64,000 bases of DNA from Bibersteinia trehalosi (lineage in GTDB: Bacteria; Pseudomonadota; Gammaproteobacteria; Enterobacterales; Pasteurellaceae), in contig NZ_SMAM01000001.1 in the NCBI RefSeq assembly GCF_004346205.1, forward strand, positions 310,001 through 374,000. The letters are read 5' to 3'. The notes beneath the pieces were generated by a model that did no database searches, was not told the origin of the DNA, and was given only the letters and a program-made list of their open reading frames with translations. This document shows, piece by piece, positions 1-8,765 of the stretch; the first letter of the stretch is position 1, and every line of letters starts with the position of its first letter. The translations under genes and the position numbers were made by a program.

Positions 1-98
1 TAGTGAATTCACACCTCGGCAATCACTCCCATCACTTATTCTCAAACGGCCTAGTTACCTAAAATAAGTTGCCTGAGTGTTGCGCCTCTCCCGCTATA
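1..98 (-). promoter_or_regulatory. Lysine riboswitch (L-box), 5' part, gene outside window
   Basis: Read on the minus strand, this stretch matches the start of the lysine riboswitch. The invariant AGAGGCGC block is the complement of 82-89, and the GCCGAGGTG block that follows a G-rich stem in E. coli lysC is the complement of 12-20. A TATAAT -10 hexamer (complement of 105-110) sits just upstream, so transcription would start near 98 and run off the left edge. The 3' half of the aptamer and the controlled gene are not visible; in this family lysine riboswitches usually control lysine synthesis (lysC) or a lysine transporter. Identification rests on conserved motifs recalled from the lysC leader. 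Confidence 0.72.
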
Positions 99-299
99 AT
101 TCGCATTATAACTTTTTTTCGCTTTGGGATACTTCCCAAAATAAAAAACGTGCATAGAAATAACGTTTTATTGCTATTCTGTCAAACAACATTTTATAAA
201 AAAGATATGCCTGCCTAAATAATAGGCTTTTTGCTTTTATGGAACCCTTTTACTAGAATGTAGTCTGTCAATAATTACGGTTTTAATAAAGGACTTTCA
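99..299. other. Divergent intergenic region before mepA
   Basis: This A/T-rich spacer separates the leftward riboswitch transcript from mepA. It holds the -10 of the leftward promoter (105-110) and the AAAGGA ribosome binding site of mepA at about 289-294. I see no small gene or operator in the rest. Confidence 0.5.
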
Positions 300-1124
300 A
301 TGAAATTACTCAAACTTGCCTTAGCTTCTTCGCTTGCAATATATTCTTTTTCTAGTTTTGCTACCCCGTGGGAAAGTATTAAGACCCCAGTAGCGGGTAA
401 AGCACAATCTATTGGCGGCTACAGCAATGGCTGTATTATTGGCGCTCAACCACTCGAATTAAAAGGCGAAGGCTATCAAGTTATTCGTTATCAACGTAAT
501 CGCTATTATGGTCATCCCAATTTATTAGCGTACCTACAAAACCTCGGAAAAAAAGCAAAACAAGCAGGGTTACCGCCTATTTTAATTGGGGATATGGGTA
601 TGGTCGCAGGCGGACGTTTCTCATCAGGACACGCCAGTCACCAAACAGGGCTTGATGCAGATGTTTGGTTACGTTTCGGGCCTATGGACGATAAAACCGC
701 CGCAAAACCAGATGGATTAGGTTTGCTTGTTGTTGATCGTGAAAAGCAAGTGATTAATTCAAATTGGAAGCCAGAGCACGCCAAATTAATTAAAATAGCT
801 GCGCAAGATCCGCAAGTTGATCGTATCTTCGTAAACCCCGCAATTAAAGTACAACTTTGCTCAACCGCAGGGCAAGATCGAGAATGGCTACGCAAAATCC
901 GCCCTTGGTATTATCACGATTCTCACTTCCACGTTCGTTTACGCTGCCCAGCAGATGCACCACATTGTGAAAACCAAGCGCCAGTGCCAACTGGTGATGG
1001 TTGTGGCGCAGAACTTTATTCTTGGTTTGAACCAGCTAAACCAAGCAGCACACCAAAATCTAAAACACTACCTCAACCCCCTGCACAGTGCCAAATGTTG
1101 CTTTCTGAACGTGGGCTAAATTAA
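300..1124 (+). CDS. mepA: Penicillin-insensitive murein endopeptidase MepA
   Basis: This is a periplasmic zinc peptidase (M74 family) that cuts D-Ala-meso-DAP cross-links in peptidoglycan. The 274 residues match the E. coli length. A signal peptide (residues 1-21, ending SSFA) precedes the mature start TPWES. The zinc/active-site block GHASHQTGLDADVW lies at 110-123 and the second block HDSHFHVRL at 206-214, supplying the expected His and Asp ligands. Six cysteines suit a disulfide-bonded periplasmic protein. The ATG at 300 has AAAGGA upstream. The gene is followed by a short GC hairpin and an uptake signal, then topB, so it is probably transcribed alone. Confidence 0.95.
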   Translation: MKLLKLALASSLAIYSFSSFATPWESIKTPVAGKAQSIGGYSNGCIIGAQPLELKGEGYQVIRYQRNRYYGHPNLLAYLQNLGKKAKQAGLPPILIGDMGMVAGGRFSSGHASHQTGLDADVWLRFGPMDDKTAAKPDGLGLLVVDREKQVINSNWKPEHAKLIKIAAQDPQVDRIFVNPAIKVQLCSTAGQDREWLRKIRPWYYHDSHFHVRLRCPADAPHCENQAPVPTGDGCGAELYSWFEPAKPSSTPKSKTLPQPPAQCQMLLSERGLN

Positions 1125-1134
1125 TCCATAATGT

Positions 1135-1150
1135 GGGGCATTGCCCCCTT
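1135..1150 (+). terminator. Weak terminator after mepA
   Basis: GGGGC-ATT-GCCCC forms a five-pair GC stem 10 bases after the mepA stop, followed by a short T-rich stretch. The stem is small, so termination may be partial. Confidence 0.45.
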
Positions 1151-1158
1151 TCTTAAAT

Positions 1159-1196
1159 ACAAGCGGTCAAAATTCGCTTAAAATTTGCAAATTTAT
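1159..1196 (+). repeat. DNA uptake signal sequence (Apl type)
   Basis: A perfect ACAAGCGGT core at 1159-1167 is followed by the extended TCAAAATT...AAATTTGCAAATTT tail typical of the A. pleuropneumoniae-type uptake signal. It sits between mepA and topB. Other intergenic cores on either strand include 9009-9017, 10591-10599, 16487-16495, 23026-23034 and 28365-28373; cores inside genes include 6527-6535, 56807-56815 and 57670-57678. A one-mismatch copy lies at 25756-25764. Confidence 0.9.
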
Positions 1197-1213
1197 GTTT
1201 ATTGAAATTACCT

Positions 1214-3121
1214 ATGCGTCTATTTATTGCTGAAAAACCTAGTCTTGGGCGGGCGATTGCCGATGTTTTACCGAAACCACACACCAGAGGCGATGGCTTT
1301 ATTCAGTGTGGCGAAGGGGATACGGTAACTTGGTGTATCGGCCATTTACTTGAACAAGCCGAGCCAGATGCCTACGATGAACGCTTTAAACTGTGGCGAA
1401 TGGAGCATTTGCCGATTGTGCCAAGCCAATGGAAGCTCATTCCCAAAAAAGAAACGCTTAAACAGTTTAAAGTGGTTGAAAAACTCATCAAACAAGCAGA
1501 CCAAATTATCCACGCTGGCGACCCTGATAGAGAAGGGCAGCTTTTAGTGGACGAAGTATTCGGCTATCTCAATTTGGAAAGCGAAAAACGCAACCAAATC
1601 CAACGCTGTTTAATCAGCGATCTGAACCCTAATGCGGTGAAAAAAGCGATTGAAAAATTGCAAAATAATCGAGATTTTATCCCGCTTGCAACGTCAGCTT
1701 TGGCTCGTGCAAGAGCCGATTGGCTGTATGGAATTAATATGACTCGAGCCTATACCTTGCAAGGGCGTTGGGCAGGCTATAGCGGCGTGTTATCGGTAGG
1801 CAGGGTACAAACACCCGTGTTAGGCTTAATCGTTCGCCGTGATTTAGAAATTGAGCATTTTGTGCCAAAAGACTATTTTGAAGTACTTGCCCATGTCGTC
1901 GTGCCAGAAACGCAAGAACAATTTAAAGCTCAATGGCAACCAAGTAAAGCGTGCGAAGATTATCAAGACGATGAAGGACGGGTACTTTCCCGACCTTTAA
2001 CGGAAAATGTGGTCAAACGCATTACCAATCAGCCTGCAAAGGTGGTGGATTATCAAGATAAAATGGAAAGTGAAACGGCACCATTGCCTTATTCGCTCTC
2101 TGCGTTACAAATCGATGCGGCACGTCGTCACGGTTTGTCAGCTCAAGCCGTACTGGATATTTGTCAAAAACTGTACGAAACACATAAACTGATCACTTAC
2201 CCTCGCTCAGATAATCGTTATTTGCCGAATGAGCATTATGCGGATAGGCATAAAGTGATGGCGGCTATTTCGCATCATTTAACCGAATATACCGAAAAGC
2301 CAGAAGCAATTGATTCAAACCGTAAAAATCGCTGTTGGAATGACAGCAAAGTTGAAGCTCACCACGCGATTATCCCCACTGCACGACAAGGTAATGTAAA
2401 TTTAACCGAAAGTGAACGCAATGTTTACCGCCTGATTGCTCGCCAATATCTCTTGCAATTTTGCCCCGATGCAGAGTATCGCAAAGGCAAAATCGAGCTG
2501 AATATTGCTGGGGGAGTATTTACAGCGTCAGCTCGAAATTTAATTGTGGCAGGCTGGAAATCGCTACTCGGCAAAGAAGATAGCGATGAAATTTTTGAAC
2601 CACTTTTACCCAAAGTGCAAAAAGGGCAGACGTTGCATTGCGAAAAGGGTGAAATCGTAGAGAAGAAAACCCAACCACCACGCCATTTTACCGATGCGAG
2701 TTTAATGTCAGCAATGACAGGTATTGCCCGCTTTGTGCAGGATAAACAGCTCAAAAAAATTCTCAGAGAAACTGACGGCTTAGGCACAGAAGCCACTCGT
2801 TCAGGCATTATTGAACTGCTGTTTAAACGAGGATTTCTGATTAAAAAAGGGCGGAGCATTCACAGTACAGAAACGGGTAGAACCTTAATTCAAGCACTAC
2901 CTGAAATTGCCACTCAACCAGATATGACAGCACACTGGGAAATGCAACTAACGGATATGAGCAAAAAACAGGTGAGCTATCAGCAATTTATGGCACAGCT
3001 GACAGGCAGATTACCCGATCTACTCAGATCGCCTAATAGCCAAGTATTACAGCAACTTGCCAAATTAAGTCCGCCGAAAAAAACGTGGTCAAAAACAAAA
3101 AAATCTCCGCAAAAAAGTTGA
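1214..3121 (+). CDS. topB: DNA topoisomerase III
   Basis: A type IA topoisomerase that decatenates single-stranded or gapped DNA and works with RecQ-type helicases. The N-terminal TOPRIM domain shows FIAEKPSLG at residues 3-11 and the acidic GDPDREGQ motif near 102-109. The catalytic tyrosine is Y329 in [10 protein letters not shown]. Length is 635 aa against 653 in E. coli. A TTG start at 1202 is in frame, but the ATG at 1214 gives [12 protein letters not shown], which matches the E. coli N terminus exactly, so I chose it. No strong ribosome binding site is visible because the uptake signal occupies the upstream region. The C terminus is Lys-rich and lacks obvious zinc fingers. Confidence 0.95.
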   Translation: MRLFIAEKPSLGRAIADVLPKPHTRGDGFIQCGEGDTVTWCIGHLLEQAEPDAYDERFKLWRMEHLPIVPSQWKLIPKKETLKQFKVVEKLIKQADQIIHAGDPDREGQLLVDEVFGYLNLESEKRNQIQRCLISDLNPNAVKKAIEKLQNNRDFIPLATSALARARADWLYGINMTRAYTLQGRWAGYSGVLSVGRVQTPVLGLIVRRDLEIEHFVPKDYFEVLAHVVVPETQEQFKAQWQPSKACEDYQDDEGRVLSRPLTENVVKRITNQPAKVVDYQDKMESETAPLPYSLSALQIDAARRHGLSAQAVLDICQKLYETHKLITYPRSDNRYLPNEHYADRHKVMAAISHHLTEYTEKPEAIDSNRKNRCWNDSKVEAHHAIIPTARQGNVNLTESERNVYRLIARQYLLQFCPDAEYRKGKIELNIAGGVFTASARNLIVAGWKSLLGKEDSDEIFEPLLPKVQKGQTLHCEKGEIVEKKTQPPRHFTDASLMSAMTGIARFVQDKQLKKILRETDGLGTEATRSGIIELLFKRGFLIKKGRSIHSTETGRTLIQALPEIATQPDMTAHWEMQLTDMSKKQVSYQQFMAQLTGRLPDLLRSPNSQVLQQLAKLSPPKKTWSKTKKSPQKS

Positions 3122-3163
3122 TTGTGCTAGAATCCAAGCATTTTTTGATGCTTGGGTTTTACT

Positions 3164-4492
3164 ATGGATCTTGCTTATCTCGCTAAACTTCCTCAATCTG
3201 AATTTACCGCTCGCCGTGAACGTGTATTTGCTCAAATGCAGGATAATTCTGCGTTGGTAATTTTTACTGAGAGTGAAAAACGTCGTAATCACGACTGCGA
3301 TTATCTTTTTCGCCCTGATAGTTATTTCTGGTATCTCACAGGTTTTGCCGAACCACAATCTGCACTGTTGCTCGTTAAAAAAGCAGGGAAGTGCGAGAGT
3401 ATTATTTTCTTGCGAGAAAAAGACCCACTAATGGAAACGTGGAACGGTAAGCGATTAGGCACGGCTCAAGCCCCAGCCGTTTTGGACGTGGATCAAGCGG
3501 TCGAAATTGAGCAATTTTCTGCAAAATTTGCAGAAAAAGTCGCAAATCTTACCGCTTGTTACTATGCTTTTGGCATACAGGAATGGGGCGATAAACTTAT
3601 TTTTGATGGTTTGGAACAGATTAAAACCGCCCGTCAAAAAACGCCAATAAACTTGATTGATTGGCAGCCGATGTTGAGCGAAATGCGCTTAATTAAATCA
3701 GAATTAGAAGTCGCATTAATTCAAAAAGCTTGCGAAATTTCTGCACTCGCCCATATCCGAGCAATGAAACAGACTCGCCCTAATCGCTATGAAATGGAAA
3801 TTGAAGGTGAAATTCAACACGAATTTACTCGTTTCGGGGCAAGATTTCCTGCCTACAATACGATTGTTGCAAGCGGTAGCAATGCTTGTATTCTTCATTA
3901 CACTGAGAATGATCAAGTGCTAAAAGATGGCGATTTATTGTTGATTGATGCTGGGGCGGAGTTTGCGATGTATGCAGGTGATATTACCCGAACATTCCCA
4001 ATTAACGGCAAATTCAGCCCAGCCCAGCGAGAGATTTATCAGCTTGTACTCAATGCTCAAAAAGAAGCGATGAAATTACTCGCCCCAAATTCGTCAATTA
4101 AAGTGGCTAATGATAAAGTGGTGGAGATTATGACCACAGGCTTAGTAGAATTGGGGATTTTAAAAGGTGATGTTGTCACGCTTATCCAAGAAAAAGCCTA
4201 CCGCCGTTTCTATATGCACGGTTTGGGGCATTGGCTCGGGCTAGATGTTCACGATGTGGGGAATTATGGCGAAGATCGAAGTCGATCCCTAGAAATTGGA
4301 ATGGTACTTACTGTTGAACCGGGATTGTATATCCCAAATGAAGAAGATATTCCTCAAACATATCGGGGAATTGGTGTGCGAATTGAAGATAATGTGCTGA
4401 TTACCGATTATGGCTGCAAGAATTTAACCAGTGGCGTACCGAAGGAGATTGAGGATATTGAGAGTTTGATGGGAGTAAACTCCCCTCTTTAG
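3164..4492 (+). CDS. pepP: Xaa-Pro aminopeptidase (aminopeptidase P)
   Basis: A cytoplasmic dimanganese peptidase (M24B) that removes an N-terminal residue preceding proline. It has an N-terminal creatinase-like domain and a C-terminal pita-bread domain. The metal ligands are visible in order: IDAGAEFAMYAGDITRTFP (two Asp), HGLGHWLGLDVHDVG (His), TVEPGLY (Glu) and GIGVRIEDN (Glu). Length is 442 aa, as in E. coli. A TTG at 3152 is in frame, but the ATG at 3164 gives the expected short N terminus. An inverted pair of uptake signal cores lies inside the N-terminal domain (3493-3559), in a region of low conservation. Confidence 0.94.
   Translation: MDLAYLAKLPQSEFTARRERVFAQMQDNSALVIFTESEKRRNHDCDYLFRPDSYFWYLTGFAEPQSALLLVKKAGKCESIIFLREKDPLMETWNGKRLGTAQAPAVLDVDQAVEIEQFSAKFAEKVANLTACYYAFGIQEWGDKLIFDGLEQIKTARQKTPINLIDWQPMLSEMRLIKSELEVALIQKACEISALAHIRAMKQTRPNRYEMEIEGEIQHEFTRFGARFPAYNTIVASGSNACILHYTENDQVLKDGDLLLIDAGAEFAMYAGDITRTFPINGKFSPAQREIYQLVLNAQKEAMKLLAPNSSIKVANDKVVEIMTTGLVELGILKGDVVTLIQEKAYRRFYMHGLGHWLGLDVHDVGNYGEDRSRSLEIGMVLTVEPGLYIPNEEDIPQTYRGIGVRIEDNVLITDYGCKNLTSGVPKEIEDIESLMGVNSPL
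3493..3559. repeat. Inverted uptake-signal pair inside pepP
   Basis: TCAAGCGGT at 3493-3501 (one mismatch to the core) and the complement of a perfect ACAAGCGGT at 3551-3559 face each other across an A/T-rich spacer containing GCAAAATTTGC. This is the usual layout of intergenic uptake-signal terminators, here within a coding sequence. Confidence 0.8.
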
Positions 4493-4590
4493 TAGAGAGC
4501 AGAGGGAAATTTAACAGAATAGATAACGAAGAAATACTTTGTATAAACTAGAAAAACTCTCTATTCATTCTCTCACTTCGTAAATGACTA

Positions 4591-4634
4591 TTGCCAAATC
4601 TCCCCTAACCCCTTTTTGCTAAAGAGGGGAATTT
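4591..4634. repeat. Palindromic intergenic repeat (AAATCTCCCC family)
   Basis: The block has a CCCCT...AGGGG hairpin (CCCCTTTTTGCTAAAGAGGGG) preceded by GCCAAATCTCCCC. The same terminus, inverted, ends the mod-res spacer near 62732, which marks it as a dispersed family. It lies in the 190-base pepP-serC spacer, which otherwise shows nothing recognisable. Confidence 0.65.
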
Positions 4635-4682
4635 GATATAGATTTTCAACTTAACAAAAAACAACCAAAAGGAACAAACACA

Positions 4683-5765
4683 ATGACGCAAATTTACAAC
4701 TTTAGTGCAGGCCCAGCAATGATGCCAAAAGCCGTATTGGAACAAGCTCAAAATGAACTATTAAACTGGCAAGGTTTAGGCACTTCGGTCATGGAAGTAA
4801 GCCATCGTGGCAAGCCATTTATGGAATTGATTGGCGAAGCGGAAGCGGATTTCCGTAAGCTGTATAATATTCCTAGCAACTACAAAATCTTATTCTTACA
4901 AGGTGGTGCAAGGGGGCAGTTTGCAGCAATTCCGATGAATTTAATCGGTGAAAAAGGCAAAGCACTTTATTTAACCAGCGGACACTGGTCGGCAACCGCA
5001 GCGAAAGAAGCTCGCAATTTCTGTGAAATTGATGAAGTGAATATCTTGGAAGATAGCGAAACGCTAAAAGTGAAAAACTTAGATTTCAGCAATATCGCTG
5101 ATCAATATGACTACGTTCACTATTGCCCAAATGAAACCATCAGCGGTGTGGAAATTTTTGATGTGCCAAATGTAGGTAATGCAGTACTTGTGGCAGATAT
5201 GTCGTCAAATATCATCTCTCGTCCAATCGATATTGCTAAATTTGGTATTATTTATGCGGGTGCACAAAAAAATCTCGGCCCATCTGGGATTACGATTGTG
5301 ATTGTACGTGAAGATTTAATTGGTAAAGCGCGCAAAGAAACTCCAAGTATCTGGAACTATCAAACGCAAGCGAATAGCGATTCCATGATCAACACCCCAC
5401 CGACTTTTGCGTGGTATCTCTGCTCATTAGTGTTCAAACATTGGTTAAGTGAAGGTGGCATTGCAGAAATTGAAAAACGCAATGCAGAAAAAGCAGAGTT
5501 GCTGTATCGCTATATTGATAACAGCAAACTTTACCGCAATGTTGTAGCAAAAGAGAACCGTTCATTGATGAATGTAACGTTCACGACTGGTGATGATGAA
5601 CTCAACGCAAAATTTATGGCACAAGCTCTAGAAAATGGTTTACAAGCCTTAAAAGGACATAAAGTGTTAGGTGGAATGCGTGCATCAATCTACAACGCAA
5701 TGCCTGTTGAAGGCGTACAAGCCTTGATTGAATTTATGCAGAAGTTTGAGAAAGAGAATAGCTAA
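4683..5765 (+). CDS. serC: Phosphoserine aminotransferase
   Basis: A PLP enzyme that converts 3-phosphohydroxypyruvate and glutamate to 3-phosphoserine, and also acts in pyridoxal phosphate synthesis. The protein is 360 aa (E. coli 362). The N terminus YNFSAGPAMMP and the PLP lysine K196 in YAGAQKNLGPSG are diagnostic. The ATG at 4683 has AAAGGA upstream. A terminator follows. In E. coli serC is cotranscribed with aroA; here aroA lies about 12 kb away beyond the pur cluster, with hisC in front of it. Confidence 0.97.
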   Translation: MTQIYNFSAGPAMMPKAVLEQAQNELLNWQGLGTSVMEVSHRGKPFMELIGEAEADFRKLYNIPSNYKILFLQGGARGQFAAIPMNLIGEKGKALYLTSGHWSATAAKEARNFCEIDEVNILEDSETLKVKNLDFSNIADQYDYVHYCPNETISGVEIFDVPNVGNAVLVADMSSNIISRPIDIAKFGIIYAGAQKNLGPSGITIVIVREDLIGKARKETPSIWNYQTQANSDSMINTPPTFAWYLCSLVFKHWLSEGGIAEIEKRNAEKAELLYRYIDNSKLYRNVVAKENRSLMNVTFTTGDDELNAKFMAQALENGLQALKGHKVLGGMRASIYNAMPVEGVQALIEFMQKFEKENS

Positions 5766-5781
5766 TTAGTTATTTTGTTTG

Positions 5782-5806
5782 GGCGGATTATTTCCGCCTT
5801 ATTTAT
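5782..5806 (+). terminator. Terminator after serC
   Basis: GGCGGA-TTATT-TCCGCC stem at 5782-5798 followed by a T-rich tail (TTATTTATTT), 16 bases past the serC stop. It would separate serC from the DUF711 gene. Confidence 0.75.
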
Positions 5807-5822
5807 TTGAGAAATTTATATA

Positions 5823-7040
5823 ATGTCTTATACCGATAAATCTTTATGCCGTGTTCGGACCGTAACGTTATTTTTATCACTTAGTTCGGATCGTTCAACA
5901 TGGGCGGGGCGTTTAAACTTCGCTAAGCAACAATTTGATAAGCTTGTACCAGCTATTCAAGCTAAAGGTTATACCGTGCAATCTATTCGTATTGTAACTA
6001 ATGCCTTTGGGGAATACCTCAATTTAGCTTCATTAGAAACTGCAAAAGCCGATTTAGCTTACCTAAAACAGTTATTAAATGAGCTAAATGATACTGGATT
6101 ACGCATTCGTTTTGCCATTGGTGAAGCGAAAACCAAGAAAGAAATGGCGATCTTACCTGATCTGATCGCAGAGTATGGGGATTTAGCCAATGCTTGCGTG
6201 AATGTAGCCCAAGATCAAAATGGGATTTTGGATAATGAGCGTATTACACAAGCGGCTGAAATTGTGCAAAAAATTGCAAAAATAACACCAAGGGGTGAAG
6301 GTAACTTCAACTTTACCGTTAATTTTAATTGCCAGCCATTTATTCCTTATTTCCCAGCAGGCTATCATTCATCAGATTTGCCTGATAGTCTTGTGATTGG
6401 CTTTGAAACACCTGATTTACTTTTGGATGTCATAAAAAATATCCCAAAAGAAAATCACAATGACTTATTATATCAAGCTCGTCAAGCAATGTCACAAGCT
6501 CTGCAATATCATGTTGATGAAGTGCGACAAGCGGTAAATTCTGCCGAATCTTCTGCAAATTTACACTTTGCTGGCATTGATAGTTCAGCGGCTCCGTCAA
6601 AAAATTGTGCTTCAATGTGTGAGCTTTATCAACAGCTTGGAGTGCCTTATTTTGGGGCAGCTGGAACAGTAGAAATTTCATCATTGCTCACTTCCGTGTT
6701 CAAATCCGTCAAAAATGTGCCTTTAGTGGGATTTTCTGGTTTAATGCTTGCGGTTGTAGAAGATACAGGTTTAGCAGCAGGAGCAAATACTGAATATGAT
6801 ATTCGGTCATTGCTAACTAATAGTGCTGTTTGTGGCATTGGATTAGATACTGTCCCTATCCCTGAAAATACGACAATTAGTCAAATTGCAGCTTTAATGC
6901 GAGATACGGGAACAATGGCATTCCGTTTAAATAAACCTTTAACTGTGCGTTTATTTCCTATTCCCAATCGGCATTCTGGCGAAATGACTTATTTTGAAAG
7001 TGATGATTTATGTAACGGGCAAGTTCTAGCAGTAAAGTAG
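5823..7040 (+). CDS. DUF711 / UPF0210 (PFL) family protein, unknown function
   Basis: The 405-residue protein matches the DUF711 family (formerly UPF0210/PFL) in overall pattern. It has an N-terminal IRTVT-like segment (RVRTVTLFLSLSSD, about 10-23), a central GIDSSAAPSKN motif near 255, and a C-terminal run VPYFGAAGTVEISSLLT, VVEDTGLAAGA and CGIGLDTVPIP. Family members are usually nearer 450 aa, so this one is somewhat short. Structures exist for the family but I know of no established reaction. No signal peptide or membrane segment is seen. The gene stands alone between two terminators, next to the purine cluster but on the opposite strand. An uptake signal core lies inside it (6527-6535). 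Confidence 0.75.
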   Translation: MSYTDKSLCRVRTVTLFLSLSSDRSTWAGRLNFAKQQFDKLVPAIQAKGYTVQSIRIVTNAFGEYLNLASLETAKADLAYLKQLLNELNDTGLRIRFAIGEAKTKKEMAILPDLIAEYGDLANACVNVAQDQNGILDNERITQAAEIVQKIAKITPRGEGNFNFTVNFNCQPFIPYFPAGYHSSDLPDSLVIGFETPDLLLDVIKNIPKENHNDLLYQARQAMSQALQYHVDEVRQAVNSAESSANLHFAGIDSSAAPSKNCASMCELYQQLGVPYFGAAGTVEISSLLTSVFKSVKNVPLVGFSGLMLAVVEDTGLAAGANTEYDIRSLLTNSAVCGIGLDTVPIPENTTISQIAALMRDTGTMAFRLNKPLTVRLFPIPNRHSGEMTYFESDDLCNGQVLAVK

Positions 7041-7050
7041 ATCAAAATAA

Positions 7051-7075
7051 AAAGCAGAGAATTTTCTCTGCTTTT
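7051..7075. terminator. Bidirectional terminator between DUF711 gene and purK
   Basis: AAAGCAGAGA-ATTT-TCTCTGCTTTT is a near-perfect stem flanked by A on the left and T on the right. It lies 10 bases after the DUF711 stop and 18 bases after the purK stop on the other strand, so it can serve both. Confidence 0.85.
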
Positions 7076-7092
7076 CGTTATAACGTAACGGA

Positions 7093-8229
7093 TTAGAATT
7101 TTTCTTTTACATCTACAAGACTTGCCAACCATTCCGCTTTTTCTGCTTCCGACCCCAATAAAGTGAAATGCCCCATTTTGCGTTGTGGTTTCGCATCACC
7201 TTTATTGTAAAGGTGGAACATTGCTTGTGGGTAGCGGTTGAAAAGTTCGGGGAGATCGGCAATGTGCTGACCGAGCAAATTCACCATCAATGCAGGGCGG
7301 TGTTGGTAAATTGGCTGTAAGGCTCTGCCTGTGATGGCAAGGATATGCTGATCAAATTGGGAAACGTTACAGGCTTCCATTGTGTAATGTCCGCTGTTAT
7401 GGGGGCGTGGAGCGAGTTCGTTTACCACTAAGCCGCCATCTTTTTTCACAAAAAATTCAATCCCACAAACTCCTACTAATTCCCCATTTTCAGCAATTTT
7501 ACGTGCATATTCTTGCACGTTCGCGACTTGTTCTGCGGAAAGTTGAGCGGGTGCGGAGCTGGTAAACAGAATGCCTTTGCAGTGTTCGTTTTGGCTAACA
7601 GGGAAAAAATCTACCGATCCGAGCTGATCTCTTGCCACCATTACCGACACTTCAAACTCAAACGGGCAGAATGCTTCGGCAATACACGGCTGTTGCAACA
7701 GTTTTTCCACTTCGGCTTGTTGGGCAAGCAATTCAGCCTGACGGTCAATTTTTATTTGCCCTTTGCCGTCATAGCCAAAACGAGCAGTTTTTATAATCAC
7801 AGGGTAGCCGTGTGATTTTGCAAAATTTTCAATATCTTGCACCGCTTGCACTTCGGCAAAATTCACCACAGGCACACCAAGAGAAGCGAGCCACGTTTTT
7901 TCTTTAATGCGATCTTGCGAGGTTAAAAGCAGTTTTGTGCCTTGCGGTAGATTTGTCTGGCTATGCAGCGTTTGCAAAATTTCGCCGTTGATATTTTCAA
8001 ATTCATAAGTGAGTACATCAACTTTTTTCGCAAAAGCGAGTAGGGCATCGGCATCGTTAAAATCGGCAACGGTGTGCCAATCAGCAACGGCAAAACCGCA
8101 AGATGTAGCGTTTGGATCAAACATTGCCACACGATAACCCATTTTTTGAGCGGATTGCGCCAGCATTTTACCGAGCTGCCCCGCTCCAATAATGCCGATA
8201 GTTGCGGTTGGAAGGAGTGTTTTAATCAT
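7093..8229 (-). CDS. purK: 5-(carboxyamino)imidazole ribonucleotide synthase
   Basis: An ATP-grasp enzyme that carboxylates aminoimidazole ribonucleotide on nitrogen using ATP and bicarbonate; PurE then moves the carboxylate. The protein is 378 aa. Visible signatures are GIIGAGQLGKML (12-23), TYEFENIN, the grasp loop GYDGKGQ and NELAPRPHNSGHYTMEAC. It is longer than E. coli PurK (355 aa) and carries the LPQGTKLLLTSQDR segment typical of Bacillus/Streptococcus PurK. Its start overlaps the end of purE by 8 bases, so the two are translationally coupled. It is the last gene of the purine cluster and is followed by a strong terminator. Confidence 0.95.
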   Translation of the reverse strand: MIKTLLPTATIGIIGAGQLGKMLAQSAQKMGYRVAMFDPNATSCGFAVADWHTVADFNDADALLAFAKKVDVLTYEFENINGEILQTLHSQTNLPQGTKLLLTSQDRIKEKTWLASLGVPVVNFAEVQAVQDIENFAKSHGYPVIIKTARFGYDGKGQIKIDRQAELLAQQAEVEKLLQQPCIAEAFCPFEFEVSVMVARDQLGSVDFFPVSQNEHCKGILFTSSAPAQLSAEQVANVQEYARKIAENGELVGVCGIEFFVKKDGGLVVNELAPRPHNSGHYTMEACNVSQFDQHILAITGRALQPIYQHRPALMVNLLGQHIADLPELFNRYPQAMFHLYNKGDAKPQRKMGHFTLLGSEAEKAEWLASLVDVKEKF

Positions 8230-8713
8230 TTAAATTCTCACTACTAGAAAGGGCGAGTTGATATTGCTCTTCACGGTAATTCACAAGAGCTTGGCGGATT
8301 TTTTCATCATTAACGGCAAGCATTCGGGCGGCTTGTAATGCCGCATTTTTCGCACCAGCAACCCCAATTGCCATTGTTGCCACAGGCACGCCAGCAGGCA
8401 TTTGCACAATAGAAAGCAGGGAATCCACGCCACTTAATGTACTGGATTTAATCGGCACACCAATCACAGGGAGTAAGGTTTTTGCTGCAATCATACCCGG
8501 TAGATGAGCCGCTCCACCAGCAGCAGCGATAATAATTTCTACACCATTATCCGCAGAAGTTTCCGCAAAACGGAACATTTCATCAGGCATACGATGGGCT
8601 GAGACCACAGCTTTGCTGTAAGTGATGCCGAGTTGATCAAGCAATTCACAACAAAATTTCATTTGAGCCCAGTCGGATTGACTGCCCATTACGATGGTGA
8701 TTTTTGGGATCAT
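8222..8713 (-). CDS. purE: N5-carboxyaminoimidazole ribonucleotide mutase
   Basis: Class I PurE (163 aa) converts N5-CAIR to CAIR in the sixth step of IMP synthesis. The MGSQSDW motif with the substrate-binding Ser, the catalytic His in SAHRMPD, and AAAGGAAHLPGM are all present. An AGGAAT ribosome binding site precedes the ATG. The upstream neighbour purD is separated by a 439-base palindromic element, so purE-purK may depend on readthrough or on a promoter I could not identify. The motif LSGVDSLLSIVQMPAGVPV reads like Gram-positive PurE, in line with the rest of the cluster. Confidence 0.96.
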   Translation of the reverse strand: MIPKITIVMGSQSDWAQMKFCCELLDQLGITYSKAVVSAHRMPDEMFRFAETSADNGVEIIIAAAGGAAHLPGMIAAKTLLPVIGVPIKSSTLSGVDSLLSIVQMPAGVPVATMAIGVAGAKNAALQAARMLAVNDEKIRQALVNYREEQYQLALSSSENLND

Positions 8714-8765
8714 TGTTATTCCTTATTTTTGTAAATCTAGAAAATAGAGTTCGGTGCATTTACCT

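Noticed and set aside
1202-1213. TTG start for topB giving four extra residues
   Set aside because: The ATG at 1214 reproduces the conserved [12 protein letters not shown] start exactly.
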